From: Filosporella fistucella
Lineage: Eukaryota; Ascomycota; Leotiomycetes; Helotiales
Direction: 5' to 3'
DNA length: 64,000 nt
NCBI GenBank assembly: GCA_030077755.1
Contig: JAQJZZ010000015.1
Coordinates: 1,922,001-1,986,000 of the forward strand
Below the pieces are notes generated by a model. The model was given only the letters and a program-made list of their open reading frames with translations, ran no database searches and had not been told where the DNA came from. Below are positions 45,649 through 56,357 of the stretch, piece by piece (the stretch's first letter is position 1; every line of letters begins with the position of its first letter). Both the position numbers and the translations under genes were made by a program.

Positions 45649-46491
45649 GTCTTTTTGCCGCTTGTGTATCTACCTATGTTGCTTTGTTCAGCTTTTTTGG
45701 GTGTGGGAGTATGCTGACGGTGATGAGCGGCGGCGGAATGGTGGCTGCTTAGCCGGGAAGAGCCCACTTTTGCTTGTGAATTATAGCTAGGTATCGACAG
45801 GAGCGTGACTTCCTTTTAGAGTAGGAAAATGAAGACCGTATAGCATAAGTTCGAGCAGTATAGCTAACTAGAAAATACTGTCATTTTAGCTCAGGAATAG
45901 AACCGAGGCTCTGTATGACTACTGAAAGCTAAGGGAAGTAATGGAATGGCGAGCCTAGTATATAAATTTTGAATACCACCTTGAAGACTTCGTTAGCAGC
46001 TATATTAACAGAACATAAGAGGGGCTATTTGTTATGGCTCATACAGGCGTCTAAGTTGGCTTTTCACCCCTTCTTACTTCGCATTGGTGGGTATACTTGC
46101 TGCAGTGAACGAATTTATATCATTTTCAGCCTCTCTCTCTAGATGTTCCTCGTTGCAACGCAGAGGCTTTGAGCGCAATACACCAGGCTCTCATATATAT
46201 TCTACGCCTTAATCTAGAATATAAGAACAGTAGAAATCAGAGGCTAGATACTACAAAGTTTTCGAAATGCAGCATTTACACCCCTCCAAGCCCTCATACA
46301 CCAGGCTATTCTATCAAATCGGCGATTTGAACCGCTGGAATTTAGGTTCATTTATGACTGATCACAAAAATCTCCATGATATTTTTGCAAAGAAAAGAAT
46401 TTCGATTCCAGGTCAAGACTATCATACAAGTAACAGAGCGCTCAAAACCACCAGTATTGCCTTTCCATCACCCTGAAAACCCCACCCAATC
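45649..46491. other. Intergenic, no gene recognised
   Basis: Between the tRNA terminator and the acyl-CoA synthetase stop. Short frames only. I see nothing else. Confidence 0.55.
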
Positions 46492-48671
46492 CTAATTATT
46501 TCTGGCATAAGCAGCGTCAACTTCCTTCTTGTACTTGTTAAGGATCGCTTTTCGGTTCAATTTTTGAGCTGAAGTGACCAGTCCCTATACTTGTTAGTAA
46601 ACTTCGAAGAAATGTTTGAGCGCGCTTACATTTTGAGGAGTCCATTCCTCATCCGCCAAAACAGCCCCCTCAATAATCTCAATACCACTCAGTCCACCAG
46701 CTTTACCAGCTTGCTGCAATTCCTTCAGTACCGCATCTTGAATCTTTTTGTTGTGTACCAAGTCCTCAACACCAGTTCCCGTAACACCGATCTTCTCAGC
46801 AAGCTTCTTCAAGGCAGGCTCCGCTGGGACGATAATTGCAACCGGCTTCGTTCGTTGCTGATCAGCGTACACGCAGATATTTGCTACCACGGTGGCAGAT
46901 CGGTAAATCGACTCCAGCTTCTCCAAAGCGATATATTCTCCGTTCAAGGTCTTAACTAAATTCTTCTTTCGGTCGATGATCTTCAAATGTCCGTTCTTGT
47001 CCCATTCTCCAATATCACCAGTCTTGAACCATCCATCTGGACTCAGGGCCTCCTTGGTCTCTTCGTCATTTTGGTAATAACCTTCCATGACTGTGCAACC
47101 TCGAATCCAGATCTCACCTTGTGGGTTTGGCTTATTGGTAGCATGGTAGCCTGCATCTGGGAAGTCGACCAATTTGATCTCCACAGAGCCAGGGATATTT
47201 CCAAGAGCCTCATCTGTCCATTCCATAGGGTCCATAAGTGCACCCATAGCAGTTGTTTCGGTCAATCCGTAACCACTGATCATAGGTGTGATAGCCATAG
47301 AAATGAATCGCTGGGTATCTTTTGCGATAGGTCCACCACCATTCATGCAGATTCTTAATCGTCCACCGGTTGCCTCCTTCACCTTCTTGAAAACCACAGC
47401 ATCAAGAAGACCAGCACCTGGCAAACCATAGTGCAGCAGATTTTGCTTTGCCCACAAGGCTCCCCAGAACAGGTTCTTCACGACTGGGCTACCAGAATTG
47501 ACTTTGGCAACAATACCTTTCTTGACAGACTCCCAGACTGCAGGAACACCGACCAAGACAGTCGGCCTGAATTCTCTTATGTCTCCTTTGCAATTCCGCA
47601 CGGATGTGTCTGACAGGGTCTTTGGGTTTCCGTAACCCATGGTTCCTCCCCAGTATAGGCAGGCATTTTCGAACACAAATTCGAGGATATGAGCGAGAGG
47701 AAGGTACGTGAGTAAGCCATCGCCTGGTCCTAGATATGGCTCGACAATAACACTGACACCAGCAACTACAAACATTAGAGGTGTAGATCTACAATGGATG
47801 TTTACTTACTTGCGCCGACAACAGCCTTGTGCTTGAGTGGCACGCCTTTTGGTGGACCGGTAGAACCAGAAGTATACATGATACAGCAGAGATCTTCTGA
47901 CTTGGGTGGGACAGGATCCACTGGGTTATCCTCTCCGAGCTTACGGAGCTCCTCAAAGCTCAAAATTGTCAAACGGTCGTGTGCCTTCTTCAGGGCGTCG
48001 ATATTCTCCTGCTTGACCTCATTTTGACTGTTCCAAATGACATATTTGATCTCCGTTGCCTCCTTGAGTGGTTTGATGAGGGTTGGCAGTAAGTGGGGGT
48101 CGAGGAAGATAGCTTTAGCTTTGGTTGCCACCAGGGAATGCTTCAAGCCTTCTTCACCCAAAGTGTCGTAGGCAGTCACAATTGGCATCGACTGAGACAC
48201 AGCTCCGTGAGCTGTAGCTAGCCAGTGTGCGCTTGTTGCAGCGAAGATATGTACCCGATCATCCTTGACCAGTCCTAGCTTTCTGTAGCCTGCTCCGATT
48301 TGTAGGATCAATTTCTCATAGTCGTGGAAGCTCAAATACTCATAACCACTGAGCTCAAAATATGTCCAGTTCTTGTCCACCTCAACCTCCTCACCATCGA
48401 CTATCTTCTTAATCTTCTTGGTCTCATTGTGAGTCTGGACAAGCTTGCGCGTTCCGAGTGCCTTGGCATTCCCGTACTTCTCAGAGCTGCGCTTGATGAT
48501 ATCGAAGATGGTAACAATGTCCTCGGAAGGACGTTCTTGAAGCTTGTTAACGGTCAGAGGATGTCTGCGAGGGATAGTTTCGCCCTCGACTGGTTTGTAG
48601 CCCGGAGCATCGACACTGAAGGGAGGAGTGTGGAGGATTCTAGGCTGGACAACAGCGTTTTTGAGCGACAT
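46492..48671 (-). CDS. Long-chain acyl-CoA synthetase (Faa1/Faa4-like)
   Basis: Three exons (48671..47810, 47765..46630, 46584..46492) give 696 aa. It has the AMP-forming enzyme motifs: P-loop YTSGSTGPPKGV at about 266-277, LPLAHILE, the adenine motif SGYGLTETTAMG, GWFKTGDIGEW, and the fatty-acyl-CoA synthetase motif with DRKKNLVKTLNGEYIALEKLE. It activates long-chain fatty acids to acyl-CoA for lipid synthesis or beta-oxidation. The C-terminus (AYARNN) is not a peroxisomal signal, so ER, lipid-droplet or plasma-membrane sites are likelier. The start MSLKNAV is chosen because homology to the family begins there. FOX2 of the same pathway lies 8 kb away. Confidence 0.93.
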
Positions 48672-49367
48672 CTTGGAACTTGTTGGGAGCTCAAGTCCAG
48701 AGAGCAAGATCGCAGATATCAGACCGAAAGCAAAGATTAGACGGCAACTCGACGTGAGATATGACGAATGATGAAGTTGATTTTGGGAAGAATTGCGGTC
48801 GAAGAGGCTGTTGTGTTTTGTTGAAATGGGAGCTTGGGGGCAAGTCGTCATTGCCTGTGCCCGGGATGGATCGTCCTCCGTAGTCAACACACGGTGCTTC
48901 GGACACTAAACAGGCTAGCCCAGCTTCAACCAGCCTCTGGTACCTGCACGACTTCGGGGGAGGTCTTACATGCAGTGTGCAATAATTGATTGACATTTTT
49001 ATCACAATTCCATGCATCAGACAAACCATTAACTCGGAATTTACTCGAAGGACGTTTTTATTTCACATTCCTCTCCATCTTTGCAGCTTTTTCGACTTTC
49101 ACGGTCGTGGAATGCCAGTCTACTCCTCAATATCAACAAAGTTGCTTTTTTGTGTCACCTCCAAGACTGCCGTTTCTGGGCTGGTGTATTTGTCGCAAGC
49201 CATCTGATTGATTCGGCAACGGCCAAGACATTTTGATCCTACCTCCACATTGATATATGGTCAAGTGAGCGCTGAGCCTTCCTGCCCAGAATACCAAGTA
49301 CTGTGTGGCTTCACTGGTTAAGCTGATTCCGTTGAGATTTCGACACGTTTCGAAGTCCGGCTTTCCG
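48672..49367. promoter_or_regulatory. Divergent upstream region acyl-CoA synthetase/RKM5
   Basis: About 700 bp between divergent start codons. No specific site or extra gene is supported. Confidence 0.45.
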
Positions 49368-50354
49368 ATGACTATTCAAACCTTATTGGAGGCTTTAGGC
49401 CCAGAAGTAGAAGATCCAGAAGAAGGTAAAATGACGTTCAGGAGGTTCTGGGCATGGCTAAGTATTTGCAGAGGCGTTTCTTCTCTTCTCACAATCTATC
49501 CCATCTCAAAACCTTGGCTTCGTGGATTCTAAAGCAACAGTACTGGAGTTGACAATAAATGATCGCGACCTCACAATTCACCAATCTCCTACCATACTAT
49601 CGTCAAATCGTGGCGGAGGAACGACTGGTGCAGGTAGGTTACACATCATTTCCTTCGAGTCCGTCATCTGATATTTGTAGTTGTGTGGAAAATTACTCCT
49701 CTTTTCGCATCTTGGATAACCTCCGCATCAAATGTACTTTTCAAACATGGCATTCTTGGTACATCCTCCGCTGCACTTGAACTCGGATGCGGTATATCAG
49801 GCATCATCGGCCTTTCACTCTCACCGTCAATCGATTCCTACGTCCTGACCGACCAGGATTATGTCTTGAAGCTGTTGAATCAGAATTTAGTTCAGAATCG
49901 GAGTAAAGAATCTGCAACAGGCAGTAAAGGCCGGAAAAGTTCAACAAAGCCAAAGAGGGGTCATGCAGTGGCTGAAATTTCATCGGGATCAAGTAAGATT
50001 ATCCCAAAAGCTTTGGACTGGGAGACTGATGAAGTTACACCCTCACTTACTGGTAGTGAAAGCACATCAAGCTTTGATATAGTCATTGCATGTGATTGCA
50101 TTTACAATGATGCTCTCATTGAGCCATTAGTACAAACATGCATCGATTCTTGCAAGCTGCGGGCAGTAGACACAAGTTGCGGCACTCCAACGGTGTGTAT
50201 AGTTGCTCAGCAGCTTCGATCAGCAGAAGTCTTTGAAGATTGGTTCAAATCGTTCAACAAAGCCTTTAGGATGTGGAGATTACCAGACGGAGAGCTGACT
50301 GATGGGTTGAAGTCGGACTCGGGATTTGTTATCCATGTAGGTATATTGAGGTAG
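49368..50354 (+). CDS. RKM5: Ribosomal lysine N-methyltransferase Rkm5-like
   Basis: Three exons (49368..49425, 49472..49633, 49681..50354) give 297 aa. The fold is a seven-beta-strand SAM-dependent methyltransferase. Motif I is LELGCGISG (about 106-114). The METTL21-type acidic motif reads IVIACDCIYND at the place of DVVYND-like signatures. The preceding VVWKITPLFASWI matches the conserved Trp-lysine entry of this family. In budding yeast Rkm5 methylates a lysine of ribosomal protein L1 in the cytosol. A Ser/Lys-rich insert around 155-180 is specific to fungal members. Assignment to Rkm5 rather than another METTL21-group enzyme rests on overall resemblance. Confidence 0.82.
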
Positions 50355-50922
50355 CTGAATATGAGATGGCGCTTGAAGTAACATCGATTGAAGCACTTAG
50401 CACTTAGGTTCTTCATGTTGCAGATGCACCGTGTATCTCCACGAATACACCAATTTCAGCAGCTAGGTAGTAGAGATGAACACCTCCTACACAAAACTGC
50501 TTCCGATTCAAGTGCAATTCCAATCAAACGGTACATAGTAATTGGAAGGCGTCAAAGTCATCTTAATTCCTCGAACACTAGATGCATTTGTAAAGTATAC
50601 TTCGAAGATCGAGCTGTGCCATACACGTGATTACGAGACAAGCCCAACGCGACTTCCTTGAGCTCGCGTCTCGGAGTTTCTGCACCACCTCTCCATACTC
50701 ACTAGACCTCAACACAACCCCGCCATAAGGTCTTTCCTCTATCAACTTCCAATTTCGCGTTTCAATTTGATATGCGATTTCATTGATCCATCGCTTACTA
50801 CTACCACGTCTGCGACTCGACACAGCCAGTCCCATCTTCCCAAACTTCGTCTCTAGTCAACTCTGATTCTAACACACGACACCCAAACGAGAATACCGAT
50901 AAGGACATCTTGTAACAGAAGT
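50355..50922. other. Intergenic between RKM5 and ECM11
   Basis: 3' region of RKM5 and upstream region of ECM11, both plus strand. Nothing further is recognised. Confidence 0.5.
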
Positions 50923-52398
50923 ATGTCAGGCCTTTCTCGATTCGTGATGAAGAATGACCCAACAGAGCCATCTGCTCTTCCTCCGCCAGCACCTGCACCA
51001 GTAACTCAACCAAATCTGGCCGGTCGTCAAGCTGCAAAGAGCATGAAGCTTCATTCGAAATCTGTGTTCACAAAGTCAAATTCTGTCCAGCAACCGAGTC
51101 ATAATATGCCACAACCATATCCGTTCAAACCTGCTGCGAGTCGGGATTCCTTCCCTGCTTATAATAACGGAGATGTTGAAGCACGTCCACACTTGACCAG
51201 TGGCAGATTTGAATCAGCTTCCGGCGAAGCAGCTCACCACTACGATATGCATCAAGAACAACCTTATAGTCAAATAGATGGCAAATATCAACCTCCATCG
51301 CAATCTAACGTACAATCAATGGGTTCACAGAAGCTATTACTAGACGAGAGCGTTGGCGACGAATTTGACAAAACCATGGACAGCATACCTATAGGTGACC
51401 AGCGTGGACAGGAAAATGGTGGTGGGCAAGACGAGGATATACCCAAGTATGGAAATGGTACGCAGGGTCTTGCTCACATACATCCGGAACGGCGTGGAAA
51501 TATACAGCAACATACCCTGCTACGAAAGCAAAGCAAGTCACCGATGTTTGAGAAAAACGCACCTCAACAAAACACACATAGTCACTCACAGCCTGTTGCT
51601 ATCAGCGGTCGCTTCGAAAACGTACCAGCTAAACAAATGAATCTTCAGATTCGAACTGGCCCGAATAATACAGCGGAGCAGATTGAACGCCCATCACGCA
51701 AGAGACCGCACCCTGAAGAGGCTCCCAGACTACCTTTTGAGTTAGGGCAGCTCTCGGAAGTAGGGGAAGTTGATGAAAACTTCCAAGAAGCTAATAAACA
51801 TCATGTACTGCAACAAGTCCACCCGTCCAGCACGGCTGGGAGCGAGGAAGATGATCTTTCAGGTCCCAGCTCGCCACATACTCCAAAGGCTCGCCAGATT
51901 GAACCACCCAATTCTCAAGTCGCTCAAATGGAGCCCACTGAGGAATACAAACCTGACTACAACGACGACCAGCTCAAGAGTATGAAATACATCGACTTGG
52001 AGAAAGAAGATTGGGAGAAATTTCCAACTGGGTTCAATATCCGCAAGCAATTACGAGGAAAGCCACTCGAGGAGCAGCTCATGTATTATGTGCATGATGC
52101 ATTTATCGATGGAGAAAACAAATCCCAAGCAAAAGCACATGAAGAACGAAGTCAGTTCTTTGCAAACTTGACGACTAAGGAGTGGGAGGATACTGGTGAT
52201 TGGTTCATCGATAGTTTCACGGAAGTCATGCAAAAGATCAAGACAAAGCGTCAAGAGAAGCGGGCTTGTGCTGAGAAGTACGAAGCCCAGATTAAGGCGA
52301 GAGAGGAAGCTGTCAGAGGCAAGTCTGATGCCCTTGACAAGCAATTACGGGGCATGAGAGCTAGTGGTGAGAGTTTGCTGAGAGGCAAGGGAGTCTAA
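50923..52398 (+). CDS. ECM11: Ecm11-domain protein
   Basis: Single exon, 491 aa. The first ~340 residues are low-complexity (Gln, Pro, Ser, Asn) with no fold. The C-terminal part (about 345-480) matches the Ecm11 C-terminal domain: LKSMKYIDLEKEDWEKFPT, then QLMYYVHDAFIDG, then ERSQFFANLTTKEWEDTGDW and a basic coiled coil. In budding yeast Ecm11 (with Gmc2) belongs to the synaptonemal-complex central element and is SUMOylated; in other fungi the domain protein is poorly studied. Nuclear function is therefore inferred from family only. Confidence 0.82.
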   Translation: MSGLSRFVMKNDPTEPSALPPPAPAPVTQPNLAGRQAAKSMKLHSKSVFTKSNSVQQPSHNMPQPYPFKPAASRDSFPAYNNGDVEARPHLTSGRFESASGEAAHHYDMHQEQPYSQIDGKYQPPSQSNVQSMGSQKLLLDESVGDEFDKTMDSIPIGDQRGQENGGGQDEDIPKYGNGTQGLAHIHPERRGNIQQHTLLRKQSKSPMFEKNAPQQNTHSHSQPVAISGRFENVPAKQMNLQIRTGPNNTAEQIERPSRKRPHPEEAPRLPFELGQLSEVGEVDENFQEANKHHVLQQVHPSSTAGSEEDDLSGPSSPHTPKARQIEPPNSQVAQMEPTEEYKPDYNDDQLKSMKYIDLEKEDWEKFPTGFNIRKQLRGKPLEEQLMYYVHDAFIDGENKSQAKAHEERSQFFANLTTKEWEDTGDWFIDSFTEVMQKIKTKRQEKRACAEKYEAQIKAREEAVRGKSDALDKQLRGMRASGESLLRGKGV

Positions 52399-55300
52399 TT
52401 CGGATTTAGAGTGCGATATCATCGGATCGAATCTGCCGCTGGCAATTGCTAATGCGATACGCGAGAGGGCTGCGAGTGGCTGTAAAGTGGGCGACCATGG
52501 TGGCAATATTTCTATGGAAGTTGAAGCTGGATGTGGCAACGTGGCTGCTTCACATGTGAGCCTTGCAAAAAAGAATTCATTCATTGGCAGATTAGGGGAT
52601 GTTGCATTGCATTTTATTCGGAGTTTTTAGAGTAGTGGCAATTTGCTACGCAGGTATAGGAGAAGGTAGCCTACAACGGCTCGGAGCAGACATGGAAGGT
52701 AACATGGCTGGAAGGACATTTCGGAGTTTGCTAGTCTATATAGATACCCATTTGCTGATATAAATCAATGAAAGAGCTTATCTCTCCATTTGTTTCTTGT
52801 CTGTTACCAGTTTGCCTATTCTGTATATTCCGTTTTTTTTTTCTTGGACGGAGAGCAACTGCCTCAATCCTTCTAGGAAGCATGTTCTGAATCTACAGGC
52901 TTTTCAAACCAAATCTCGTATCTTACACTTGCGTATCAGAGAGCTCCTCAAAATAGGCAAGTGCCTGAAATTTACTTCTATCTACATTCTTGATTCACTA
53001 CTAACTTGCGCACGACGTCCGGCCAAGAAGAGCTCAAGGACCTATTTAGTTTCGGCAGTCGTCGAGCTTCAAACCGCTGCAACCAACGAAACTAGAACCA
53101 TTTCGTATGGCCTTAAGGCTGTCGAATCGGTTCCGAGGGGCTGGTGGTGATTAAGCAGACAATTGCTCGAATCAATCAACAGGTAGCTGGATGACCATTA
53201 CCGAGTGAAGCTTCTATGAGGGTACATGATTGTATGGATTTCCCTTGGTGTTTTTGGCTAGTGCAACTTTTTTGGTTGATATTCTGTTGTCCTGTCGACG
53301 AGGGGTGAGTTGACGGTAGAAACGGTTCCCATGCAGCTCGACAGTGGCGGTAATTGACGACAGTTGCACAATATTCCACCATCTCTTATCTGAGAGGTCA
53401 TATATTTCCCAAAAAGGTACATTCAAGCTCAGGAACAATATTCGTCTCGCAAAAGCCCATATAGAAAGCGCTAAGAAGGGTAAACAATCGATCATGCTCT
53501 TTTGGAGTCTGACATGTGAGTTCCACGAGTGACCATCATTTCTGGTAGCCATTGTACAGTACAGTCACCCCATGCTTGACTTTACGAATCCGTTTTTTAT
53601 ATACTCTCTACAAGATTCAAAGCTGACAGTCGCTGTCAGTAACACTACTGCCTACAATGTCAAGTTCGGTTCTCATCAAAGGTGGGAGTGGTGTCTATCA
53701 AAGTTGAAGCTGTGAAAGAAGTTAGGTTGGAGTTTGGAATCGTTGTGGACATTCCTTTTGACTGATGCAACGAACGAGAAGAGTTCAGTATTGATTGCCT
53801 TGCATGTGGAAGTCGCACATAATCTCAGATTCTCCACTACTAGGCTCTCTACAAATCAGACGGCCAAACTCGGTTCAGAATTTCTCGATTCCCTTAACCC
53901 TCAACTGTTTACTGAAAGTTCTAGGAACTTTTCTCCGATAGCGCAGAATTCGAACGATTGGAGAGTTTATTCGTATTTGATTCATCGGAGCCAACGGAAG
54001 AGGAAAACAACGACGCTCTCGAACTATTGTTGGAGAACATGGAGGTTGCCCAACAAGGAGGAGACGGCGCTTCAACACTCGACATGAAGCACCAAAAAAA
54101 TACTAGTTTAAGAAGGTTGCTGTCGAAAAAAAAAGCTTTCGACGGTTTCAAGAATTGACGACGAAGACTGTTGACGACAGTAGCAGTTTACGCCAAGTAT
54201 ACAGTATTGTCAAACCCCATCCACCTACTGGGTGGTTTTCTTCACTCAAGAACATTACCCAACCCTTTTCAAAGATTCAAACATACTCTGCTTCTACCTA
54301 TGACAGTGAAAATCCAGCCTCTTAAAGTTATTGACTCGGGTTAGGGGTCCTTCGTGATCCATGCGATTCGAAACGAAGTGCTTCGCCTCTCTGGTTTTTA
54401 TGGGAAGGTTGAGAGGGTCGTTATATACCGTTAAGGGATGACATGCGTGAGTCACTCATTCTCGCAAGAGAGAGATATGACTTTGTATGGCTGTGAATCT
54501 GGGTAAGGGGCGAGTGAGTCAAGGAGCTATGATTAGCTAGCTTGGAAGTTAGTGAGTAATAGTAGAGCCATTATGCGAGGGGTAATAATTCGGGTTTCAG
54601 ATGGAGGAAGTGAACTGAAGTGAGGAGCATTCAGTTATCGTTTCAGGTGCACGGATTCGAATTTTGGGTGGGATGAGATATTCAATGATTAGTAGGTATT
54701 AGATACGAATTTCTGGTGGGAAAAAGACTAACCATGCAATGAGGAAGCTGCAAGAACTGGCAGGAATGAGGCAGGGAGAAGTGAATATAAAACCCATTTT
54801 TGGGTCGCAAAATTCGGGAAGCCAAAAGAGAATACGTAAAGTAGAAGGCGTCAACCTGACCTCTCTTCCGAGGGTCCTTTCCAGCTGAAAACTGGATAAG
54901 AGATTGTATTTAGAGTTCCATCCATATCCGTTTGAGGATGACATGAGCAATACGTCCCGAATATAGGAACAGGAACTGAAGAAAAGTAGTACAGCAAATA
55001 AAACAACAACTGTCGTCTGTACCGCGACTGTCATTTTCTTCCTCCTATGAACCTTCTCTCAATCTAATGTTACACTTCACACAATCTCTGTATTTGGATC
55101 TCTCAAGTCTTGTCAGTCAAGTGCACAATCTCTCAAGAGGATATCTCTTATCGAGATACCCAAGCACGTTGAACGTTGTGACAACACCCATATCTCGAGT
55201 TTCTCGCTAGCAATCTCTTCGCGCCCCGGCCTTGTCACTGATCTTCGACTCTACCAAGAAATATACTCAGTGCAGATGCATATTTATACCCTTGTCCTCC

Positions 55301-56357
55301 TGCCCATGGAGCACAATTGAGAATAATTGAGACCAAGCTTGAACTTTAGTTTTACTGATGAACAGTTTTCGAGACAGAGATGATTACTAATTCACTTGCA
55401 TCGTTCATATCTACCCTTCCTTCCCACATCCTTGTTTTGCTCTATTTCGAACTCATCAACTCACCCTCCGCCCCCTCCCCTGCTCACTTCCTAAATAGTT
55501 AACCCATTCCTTCCTTTTTCTTCACATATTCAACCTCAGCCCCCAAAACCATATAAATATCTCTGGCAAACGTAATCCTCGCATAAAATACAGGTCAGAT
55601 AAATGTGTTTTGTGATGGAGGACTGCTTTGGAAAAATTCCACTTCATCCTGTTTCTTGAACTTGAAACGCACATCTTGAGCGAGATGTATAACGAGCATG
55701 ATTTGCAATTATTAATTAGGTGAAAGAAGTTCGCGTGAAGGTGACGAATCCGCCAAGAATACCGAAAACTGCCGCCGAGGTCCCGAACTGTCGTCGTTGA
55801 CTTACTTCCTCCAATATGTGATGTATTCCGAACACGTAGCTCCTTCAATTTCACCTTTTGTAAAACATCACCGCTCCACATATCAAAACAACAAAAACTG
55901 TTCCACAAGAGCCATGAACTCGAGATCGAAGGCTTTGAGAATTTAACGTCTGGTAACAAGAAGAATCGATACAGAATGGTGGTCTTTTATATTGAGTACA
56001 AGGGCGGCGAGAGATGAGAAAGCAAACTAAGAAGGAGTGACGGTATTACAGCGAGTCAATCGACACTGTGGGCTGGAATTTGAATTAGTAGGTCTTGCTA
56101 TGAGAGGTCATCTTTTTTGTTAGATACTATAGATCTAATTTTAGGACTTCAAGGTCTAATGCAAGCAGTACAGAGATATTTGAAGTAGCTTGGAAATTGA
56201 TAGAAAATTGCATCCTTGTAGAAGGGCCTAATACCCTTCGAGATAGAATTGAAGTTTCAAGTTTTAACGTTGCATGCTTTTACTCGTGTATACTCAGCCC
56301 ATAATCTAGAATACACTTCTCGTCCTCTTCACCCTCTACCTCACCCCATCAAGAAAA
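52399..56357. other. Long gene-poor stretch
   Basis: Nearly 4 kb without a confident gene. One possible exon or relic lies at 53925..54158. A 111-codon minus-strand frame at 54699..55034 starts with a hydrophobic run but lacks other support. There are no terminal repeats or transposase remnants that I can see. Confidence 0.5.
53925..54158 (+). other. Possible terminal exon or coding relic
   Basis: A TTCTAG acceptor with an upstream ACTGAA branch-like site (near 53911) is followed by 77 open codons to a stop. The peptide is protein-like: acidic (EPTEEENNDALELLLENMEV), then basic (SLRRLLSKKKAFDG). I could not join it to a convincing upstream exon. No family is recognised. Confidence 0.25.

Noticed and set aside
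53176..53552. 112-codon minus-strand frame
   Set aside because: No recognisable domain and an equally long competing frame on the other strand; no splice support.
54699..55034. 111-codon minus-strand frame starting with a hydrophobic, signal-like run
   Set aside because: Only the first 30 residues look protein-like; the rest is featureless and has no cysteine pattern or homologous motif. Not enough to call a secreted protein.
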